From: Prevotella sp.
GTDB lineage: Bacteria > Bacteroidota > Bacteroidia > Bacteroidales > Bacteroidaceae
DNA: 8,227 nt
Reading direction: 5' to 3'
NCBI GenBank assembly: GCA_022511055.1
Contig: JAFLSH010000132.1
Location: forward strand, 1 to 8,227
The notes under the pieces were generated by a model, which did no database searches, was not told where the DNA came from, and was given only the letters and a program-made list of their open reading frames with translations. Of this stretch, positions 1 through 3,964 are shown in pieces (positions within the stretch are counted from its first letter, which is position 1; each line of letters starts with the position of its first letter). A program made the position numbers and the translations under genes.

Positions 1-74
1 TGCGCAGCCACCATCACGGCCCCTTCGAATATCTGTGGAAAAAGGCGACTTGGATAGGGCGGAAAGCCAGCTGA
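1..74 (+). CDS. DUF418-type membrane protein, C-terminal end only
   Basis: Reading from base 3, the plus strand gives 23 codons and then TGA at 72-74. The peptide contains HHHGPFEYLWKKATW. A GP-(L/F)-E-x-(L/I)-W-(R/K)-x-x-T-W ending is typical of the last residues of DUF418 (YeiB-like) multi-pass membrane proteins, whose function is poorly defined. Only the tail is present, so membrane segments cannot be assessed. The gene converges on the minus-strand O-acyltransferase operon, and the hairpin at 159-173 probably terminates both transcripts. The assignment rests on a short motif and is tentative. The frame and stop are seen directly; the family is inferred. Confidence 0.6.
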   Translation, partial: RSHHHGPFEYLWKKATWIGRKAS

Positions 75-150
75 GACTGTCTGGGGAGCATGCTGTAAGG
101 TAGGACCTTGTTGGGAATTGTGGGGGAAAAAACTGTCTTTTTCGCGAGTA

Positions 151-180
151 CAAAAACAGGGGGCAAAGCCCCCTATTTTT
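151..180. terminator. Bidirectional Rho-independent terminator between convergent genes
   Basis: A perfect 6-bp GC stem (GGGGGC 159-164, GCCCCC 168-173) closes an AAA loop and extends by one A-T pair. On the plus strand TATTTTTA follows; on the minus strand TGTTTTTG follows. It can therefore end both the DUF418-type transcript and the MBOAT/SGNH operon. It begins right after the TAA of the SGNH-like gene. Confidence 0.85.
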
Positions 181-1084
181 AATTAATACCCCGTTTTCGC
201 AGTTCCACAATCAAGTCGCGTGTGAACTCATCTGCTCCGCGAGCGTTCAAATGGGCGCCATCTTTGAAATACTCGTTGTTGTGGACATATTTTGGGTCGG
301 CTGAAAAATCAATGAACGGTATCTTCCTATATTTGCAAATCTCTCTTATTGGTTGAAGTTGAGTTGAATCCATTCCATACCATATTGGAGATACCGTGAA
401 AATAAACTTTGTGGTAGGCGATTCATTTAACATTTTATTGATATATGCAATTTTAAGAGAATCAAATTCAAGTTCAAATTTCTTTTCTTCTTTCTTTGCA
501 ATCTTCATAGTGTCCATTTCTGCATTCATTGGCCGAAATCCATTGATGCCATTGTCTTGCAAAGGATGAACTATATCGGAAACGATTTGTATAAATTTAG
601 AATTGTAGCGATACATTCTGCTCTGCATTTTGTATTTTTCTGTCGGATCCACAGATTCAAACACTTCTGGAACACCTTTCCTATTATAATATGCTTTTAA
701 CCAATCCAAATACTTATGATTGTCATCACCAGCAAGCAAGTCAAAGTTAGGAATTATATCATAAATTACTAATTTTGGGGAGTAACGCTGACAAATCAGT
801 TGATACCTACCATAGTTAAGAATAGATCCATTACCATCTTGTCCGCAATTGTAGCACGATTTACCTGTAGCCTTCTCAATTATCACAGGGTTATAATGGT
901 GAAGCGCTCGAGATGAACCAAATACCAGAATATCGGTATTCACAGAATTGCATATATAGTTATTACGGCTATTGTCGCCACCTTTGGCATTATCCACCAT
1001 ATATGCAAATATCTTTCCTGCAACCATATCAATGGCATACACTAAGAAAAAAAACAGAACAATCCTAAACAAAAGTTTTTTCAT
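179..1084 (-). CDS. Membrane-anchored SGNH-hydrolase-like protein, partner of the MBOAT acyltransferase
   Basis: The protein has 301 residues. Residues 4-24 are one hydrophobic segment after MKK, reading as a signal anchor with the rest outside the membrane. An SGNH-type active site is visible: FGSSRA at 55-60 fits block I with Ser58 as nucleophile, and DGAH at 275-278 fits block V with Asp275 and His278. The order, length and N-terminal anchor resemble DltD, AlgJ/AlgX and PatB-type proteins, which take acyl groups handed over by an MBOAT protein and pass them to a polysaccharide. The start lies 5 bases after the MBOAT stop, so the two are co-transcribed and probably translationally coupled. 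No Shine-Dalgarno sequence is visible. It is the last gene of the operon. The substrate cannot be read from the sequence: O-acetylation of capsule, exopolysaccharide or O-antigen is inferred from the pairing. The fold is moderately certain; the specific function is not known. Confidence 0.75.
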   Translation of the reverse strand: MKKLLFRIVLFFFLVYAIDMVAGKIFAYMVDNAKGGDNSRNNYICNSVNTDILVFGSSRALHHYNPVIIEKATGKSCYNCGQDGNGSILNYGRYQLICQRYSPKLVIYDIIPNFDLLAGDDNHKYLDWLKAYYNRKGVPEVFESVDPTEKYKMQSRMYRYNSKFIQIVSDIVHPLQDNGINGFRPMNAEMDTMKIAKKEEKKFELEFDSLKIAYINKMLNESPTTKFIFTVSPIWYGMDSTQLQPIREICKYRKIPFIDFSADPKYVHNNEYFKDGAHLNARGADEFTRDLIVELRKRGIN

Positions 1085-1089
1085 AACAA

Positions 1090-2505
1090 TTAAAAATTAG
1101 CATAAATAAACTGGTCTGCTCCAAAGACACCTGTCAGCATAATGAGCATAAAAATAACGAGATAAGAACACCACCTAATCCATCTTTTTTTACTATCAAA
1201 AAAATAACGTTTCTCAGGGCTATATTCATCGAAAAAGTCTTTTATATAAAGTATAGAAATTCCCATTAAACACAACACTGTGTTAGTATTATTGGATTTA
1301 TACAATGTCATTGGTAGGCTAAAGTCAAAAATCCTTTCTATCACACCACAGGCATCAGTCAATGTGGGCATACGGAAAAATATCCACGCGAAGTTGACTA
1401 TTAAGAATGTGATGCAGATTTTAACAATCTTACCCAGTCGACCATAATTACATTTCTGCTGACCGAGCATTTTTTCAACAATCTGGCAGATACCGTGCAT
1501 ACAGCCCCATACAATAAATGTCCAATTAGCACCATGCCATATTCCGCTAACAAGGAAAGTTACGAAAATATTCCAGTAGTTACGTAATTTAGAACATCGG
1601 CTACCACCCAAAGGTATATAGATGTAGTCTTTAAGCCAAGTGGAAAGTGAGATATGCCAACGATGCCAGAAGTCAGTAACACTAACTGCGAAATATGGTC
1701 GGCGGAAATTCTCGGTCAGCTCAAAGCCTAACACCTTGCCCACACCGATAGCCATCAGTGAGTAACCTGCAAAGTCCGCGTAAATCTGAGTGGTGTATAA
1801 CAGGCTCGCCACAAGACATGACAGCCCAGTGTAATTCTCGTAACTGGATAGTACCGTATCAGCATAAAGTGCTACACGGTCAGCTACAACGACCTTCATA
1901 AACATGCCCCATAGTAGTATTTTTAGTCCACCAACTGCTTTATTGTAGTCGAAGTAGGGGCGAAGTTGTCTCAGCTGGGGAATAACGAGCGAAGCCTTAT
2001 TGATAGGTCCAGACAGAATGCTTGGAAAAAATGAAACAAACAAGGCATAGGTAAGAAAATCCCGTTCAGCCTCTTGGCGTTTGTAATAGACATCCCAAAG
2101 ATAACCCAAGGCTTGGAATGTAAAGAAGGAGATTCCGATAGGAATTGCCCAGTTCAGACCTGTCAAATGGCAATTCAGTCCAACTATCGCCAGAGCTTCA
2201 CCCACACTCTCGTTAATAAAATTGAAGTACTTGAAAAACACGAGGGGTAGCAAACTCAGCAGCACCCCTATTGTCAACACCCGTTTTGGGTGCTTCGCCC
2301 GATTGACAGCCAGCGCCGCAGCCCATGTCACTACCGTAACACCAAGCAGTACCAAGGCATAAACAGGCTTCCACTGCAAGTAAAGAAGATAGCTCACAAG
2401 AAGCAAGAACAGATTCCGCCCTCTGTTGTATCGTACCGGAATGGCATAGTACAACAGAAAGATGAGCGGAAACAGAACAATGAAGTTGAACGAGTTGAAT
2501 ATCAT
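1090..2505 (-). CDS. MBOAT family O-acyltransferase (AlgI/DltB-like)
   Basis: The 471-residue protein is hydrophobic through most of its length and looks like a polytopic inner-membrane protein of about ten or more segments. Family hallmarks are clear: PSILSGP at 161-167, ADFAGYSLMAIG at 243-254, the FWHRWHISLSTWLKDYIYIPLGG stretch at 279-301 and SGIWHGANW at 320-328. His324 in the WHG motif matches the invariant catalytic His, and His284 is in the other conserved motif. Length is normal for AlgI/PatA-type members. Such enzymes move an acyl group, usually acetyl, across the membrane and hand it to an extracytoplasmic SGNH partner; here that partner is the next gene, 5 bases away. The ATG at 2505 is the first residue of a typical MBOAT N-terminus (MIFNSFNFIVLFP) and has only AAGG directly against it, a poor ribosome-binding site. 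Transcription probably starts near 2905, giving an unusually long structured leader. No glycosyltransferases lie nearby, so the target polymer is unknown. Confidence 0.93.
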   Translation of the reverse strand: MIFNSFNFIVLFPLIFLLYYAIPVRYNRGRNLFLLLVSYLLYLQWKPVYALVLLGVTVVTWAAALAVNRAKHPKRVLTIGVLLSLLPLVFFKYFNFINESVGEALAIVGLNCHLTGLNWAIPIGISFFTFQALGYLWDVYYKRQEAERDFLTYALFVSFFPSILSGPINKASLVIPQLRQLRPYFDYNKAVGGLKILLWGMFMKVVVADRVALYADTVLSSYENYTGLSCLVASLLYTTQIYADFAGYSLMAIGVGKVLGFELTENFRRPYFAVSVTDFWHRWHISLSTWLKDYIYIPLGGSRCSKLRNYWNIFVTFLVSGIWHGANWTFIVWGCMHGICQIVEKMLGQQKCNYGRLGKIVKICITFLIVNFAWIFFRMPTLTDACGVIERIFDFSLPMTLYKSNNTNTVLCLMGISILYIKDFFDEYSPEKRYFFDSKKRWIRWCSYLVIFMLIMLTGVFGADQFIYANF

Positions 2506-2529
2506 CCTTCGTTATCATTTGCGCCTGGT

Positions 2530-2593
2530 GATACCCCTGTTCAGGCAGGTTGTTATTCCGTTCAATTTTACCACAAAAGAAAAGCGGGGTATC
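2530..2593 (-). other. Leader hairpin next to the MBOAT start
   Basis: On the minus strand GATACCCC (2593-2586) is fully complementary to GGGGTATC (2537-2530), giving an 8-bp stem over a 48-base loop. A competing 5-bp stem, GCCTG with CAGGC, uses the 3' side of the same region. The stem ends 25 bases upstream of the ATG at 2505, close enough to affect initiation or ribosome loading. Confidence 0.55.
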
Positions 2594-2601
2594 TGGCTTC
2601 T

Positions 2602-2824
2602 GCTTGTTCGCAATTCGAGGTCTTAGGATACCTTGACAATAACAAACAGAACTTGACACCCACGCCGTTGGTATATATGGAACACTCGTAAAGTGTGCGT
2701 GAGGGTACTCGACCCTCTGCACACTAACGAGTAGCATATCATACCTACCCGTAGTGCCTACCTCTGCAATGCCCTTGACTGTCAATTTGAAAGTTCCTAA
2801 GTTTCGAATTGCCAAAAACAAAGC
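2602..2824 (-). other. Closed long-range RNA domain in the leader
   Basis: Minus-strand pairings, outside to inside, are: GCTT (2824-2821) with AAGC (2605-2602); GTT (2819-2817) with AAC (2608-2606); GCAATTCGA (2812-2804) with TCGAATTGC (2618-2610); TTAGG (2800-2796) with CCTAA (2627-2623); and TTGACA (2785-2780) with TGTCAA (2638-2633). All are nested and in register, 27 pairs in total, and they enclose the 76-nt hairpin at 2670-2745. Arms separated by about 170 bases are unlikely to match this well by chance. Confidence 0.65.
2670..2745 (-). other. 76-nt rod-like hairpin inside the leader
   Basis: The stem has four in-register helices. From the base: GGTAT-G-ATATG (2745-2735) with CATATATACC (2679-2670), one bulged base; ACTCGT (2732-2727) with ACGAGT (2689-2684); AGTGTGC (2725-2719) with GCACACT (2698-2692); and GAGGGT (2717-2712) with ACCCTC (2706-2701). 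The loop is the five bases CGAGT. About 29 pairs form with only small internal loops. There is no U-tract after it, so it does not look like a terminator. Confidence 0.75.
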
Positions 2825-2911
2825 GTTAGCAAACACTTCTCAATATGTAGTACTCCCTCCTTGTAACCGCTCCACCCCTTTTAAAGATGGCTCGGCGTGA
2901 GTAAGCGGGTA

Positions 2912-2941
2912 CAAAGGTACACAAAAATCAGCAATTTCAAC
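2912..2941 (-). promoter_or_regulatory. Bacteroidetes-type promoter for the leader and MBOAT operon
   Basis: The minus strand has TACCTTTG at 2919-2912, a full match to the -7 consensus TAnnTTTG, with GTTG at 2941-2938 placed 18 bases upstream as the -33 element. The predicted start is near 2905. No inverted repeats flank it, so it does not look like an invertible promoter. Confidence 0.7.
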
Positions 2942-3052
2942 TAATATAGTTCAAAAAATCGGCATATCAGTCGTAAATGCTATTGCCTTTTGGTGAGGTT
3001 GCATGCATTTTCTACCCATCCAGCCAAATTGTTGGTTGATATAATATTCGTT

Positions 3053-3083
3053 GCGAAACAAAAATGGGGCTTTTGGCTTTCGC
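3053..3083 (-). terminator. Stem-loop directly after the GNAT stop (possible terminator)
   Basis: GCGAAA (3083-3078) pairs with TTTCGC (3058-3053), and an inner CAAAA/TTTTG stem can form. It abuts the TAA of the acetyltransferase gene, but no clear U-run follows, so termination is uncertain. The rest of 2942-3052 is AT-rich and shows no gene or convincing signal. Confidence 0.35.
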
Positions 3084-3602
3084 TTACTTTGGGGAAATCT
3101 CCATCATGTCGAAGAACATCAGGCGAGTTTGCTCGTCTTCTTCCTTTTGGGTCAGCTGGTGGAAGCCGTTTTTCTCGTAAAAAGGTATGGCAGAATTGTA
3201 GGCATCCACAGTGATATAACGGAAAGCGGAATGGGTATGTGCTGTGCGGAGCTGTTGCTTAATATTGTCCATTAACTCAGTGCCTATCCTACGTCCGCGA
3301 TATTCAAGTGCCACGGCAAACCGCCCAATTTTTACACATGGATAACTGCGAAACTGCTTACTCTTAGGGAAGCAATTTCTAATCTTTTTCCATCGGCTTC
3401 CAATAATCTCATTTCGGCTTATCCTGTCGTTTAACAGACAGAAATAGGCAGCAATTCGCCCATCATCCTCAAGAATGAATGTATTGGCAATATGCAATTC
3501 GAGTGCAGGCTTGGCATCTTCAAACAAGAAAGCGTTCAAGTCGCTGTCTCCACAGTCGAATGCTGTTAGTTCACGGTCAAGTGTCAGTTGGATAAGCTGC
3601 AT
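3084..3602 (-). CDS. GNAT family N-acetyltransferase, probable TacT/AtaT-like toxin
   Basis: The 172-residue protein has a GNAT fold signature: the acetyl-CoA strand and loop at about 91-108 (KIGRFAVALEYRGRRIGT), and PFYEKNGF at 140-147, where Tyr142 is the usual general acid. The N-terminal FDCGDSDLNAFL (15-26) matches the F-x-C/S-G-x-x-x-L-x-x-F/W-L start typical of the TacT/AtaT branch, toxins that acetylate the amino group of charged tRNAs and block translation. The ATG lies 4 bases after the stop of a 56-residue gene, the usual antitoxin-then-toxin order. One oddity is that the fourth position of the CoA loop motif (R/Q)xxGxG is Arg rather than Gly (RGRRIG). Family membership is clear. 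The toxin role is inferred from the N-terminus, size and gene pair; an ordinary acetyltransferase with a small partner is the alternative. Confidence 0.82.
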   Translation of the reverse strand: MQLIQLTLDRELTAFDCGDSDLNAFLFEDAKPALELHIANTFILEDDGRIAAYFCLLNDRISRNEIIGSRWKKIRNCFPKSKQFRSYPCVKIGRFAVALEYRGRRIGTELMDNIKQQLRTAHTHSAFRYITVDAYNSAIPFYEKNGFHQLTQKEEDEQTRLMFFDMMEISPK

Positions 3603-3606
3603 CGTT

Positions 3607-3777
3607 TTACCAATGGAATACTATGTGATTCTTCGCATTGGCAATGCGTTCTTCCAGTTGCCTGATGTTTTCGGCGCGTTGCTCCTTGCTCATATTTTCC
3701 ACCTCAAGCCTCCGCATTTCAAAACGAAATGCGTCATTACCTGTTAAGATGGGAGTTTCTTTGATTGCTCTTGCCAT
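3607..3777 (-). CDS. Small protein, probable antitoxin of the GNAT pair
   Basis: It has 56 residues, beginning MARAIKETPILTGNDAFRF. The N-terminal part looks like the short IKETPxLTGxDAxRF segment of small Bacteroidetes antitoxin-like proteins. Residues 24-50 are charged and should form one amphipathic helix suited to gripping a partner. I see no ribbon-helix-helix or helix-turn-helix domain. The ATG at 3777 is chosen because AAAGGAG (3792-3786) sits 8 bases upstream; the frame stays open to a TTG at 3807, but that codon lies inside the -7 promoter element. The gene precedes the acetyltransferase by 4 bases and shares its promoter. The antitoxin role is inferred from position and size. Confidence 0.72.
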   Translation of the reverse strand: MARAIKETPILTGNDAFRFEMRRLEVENMSKEQRAENIRQLEERIANAKNHIVFHW

Positions 3778-3785
3778 AATAGTTT

Positions 3786-3792
3786 CTCCTTT
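3786..3792 (-). promoter_or_regulatory. Shine-Dalgarno sequence fixing the antitoxin start
   Basis: AAAGGAG on the minus strand ends 8 bases before the ATG at 3777. It is the only strong ribosome-binding site in the window and decides the start against the upstream in-frame TTG. Confidence 0.7.
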
Positions 3793-3804
3793 CTTTTCTG
3801 TCTG

Positions 3805-3835
3805 CAAAGATACAATATTTTATTGAATGTTCAAA
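3805..3835 (-). promoter_or_regulatory. Consensus promoter of the antitoxin-GNAT operon
   Basis: TTTG (3835-3832), a 19-base spacer and TATCTTTG (3812-3805) give an exact match to the Bacteroides -33/-7 consensus. Transcription should start near 3799, leaving a leader of about 20 bases that contains the Shine-Dalgarno sequence. Nothing else is visible in 3836-3890. Confidence 0.85.
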
Positions 3836-3889
3836 GTTTTTGCTAAAAATATTGCTTTTTTCTGTTGAAGTCTGTTATTTAGCTGAACG

Positions 3890-3930
3890 AAGAAACAAAC
3901 GAAGCGGGCAAAAACACGTTTACCCGCTTC
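3890..3930 (-). terminator. Terminator after the DPP5-like gene
   Basis: On the minus strand GAAGCGGG (3930-3923) pairs with CCCGCTTC (3908-3901), with an inner AAAC/GTTT stem, followed by the T-rich GTTTGTTTC. It lies about 35 bases after the TAG of the peptidase gene and separates it from the GNAT operon. Confidence 0.75.
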
Positions 3931-3964
3931 ATTTATGCCGTCTGTATAACGGTTATGGTGGCGG

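Larger units (their letters stand above)
2506..2905 (-). ncRNA. Long structured 5' leader RNA of the MBOAT operon (candidate regulatory RNA)
   Basis: About 400 bases separate the predicted transcription start (about 2905) from the MBOAT ATG. The minus-strand transcript can form a closed domain by pairing 2796-2824 with 2602-2627, a long rod-like hairpin at 2670-2745 inside it, and a separate hairpin at 2530-2593 ending 25 bases before the start codon. A weak 5-bp stem (2886-2890 with 2872-2876) lies near the 5' end. No U-run follows the last hairpin, so it is not a standard intrinsic terminator. I see none of the landmarks I would expect of RNase P RNA, tmRNA or a group II intron domain V. 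One frame stays open from a GTG at 2836 and runs out of frame into the MBOAT gene, but it has no protein-like character. Long leaders are known upstream of Bacteroides capsule operons, where UpxY proteins antiterminate; a comparable role here is inference. It could instead be a stand-alone RNA or a structured repeat element. Confidence 0.6.

Noticed and set aside
2290..2691. A plus-strand frame of 133 codons across the same leader.
   Set aside because: It is antisense to the MBOAT gene and the leader stems, has no promoter or ribosome-binding site, and looks random.
2213..2836. A minus-strand frame of 207 codons starting at a GTG, running through the leader and overlapping the MBOAT gene out of frame.
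   Set aside because: Its last 290 bases are a shadow of the certain MBOAT gene. The part in the leader has no recognisable motif, no ribosome-binding site and unlikely composition, and RNA pairing explains that stretch better. A conserved leader peptide is not fully excluded.
2506..2905. RNase P RNA, tmRNA or a group II intron fragment, suggested by the size of about 400 nt.
   Set aside because: The sequence landmarks I know for these RNAs (GAGGAAAGTCC of RNase P, the acceptor-like ends of tmRNA, the intron GUGYG start and domain V) are absent.
3000..3007. The palindrome TGCATGCA between the GNAT gene and the leader promoter.
   Set aside because: It is too short and isolated to support an operator or recombination site.
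2850..3050. An invertible promoter of the kind that controls Bacteroides capsule operons.
   Set aside because: I compared both flanks of the promoter at 2912-2941 and found no inverted repeats, and no invertase gene is present.
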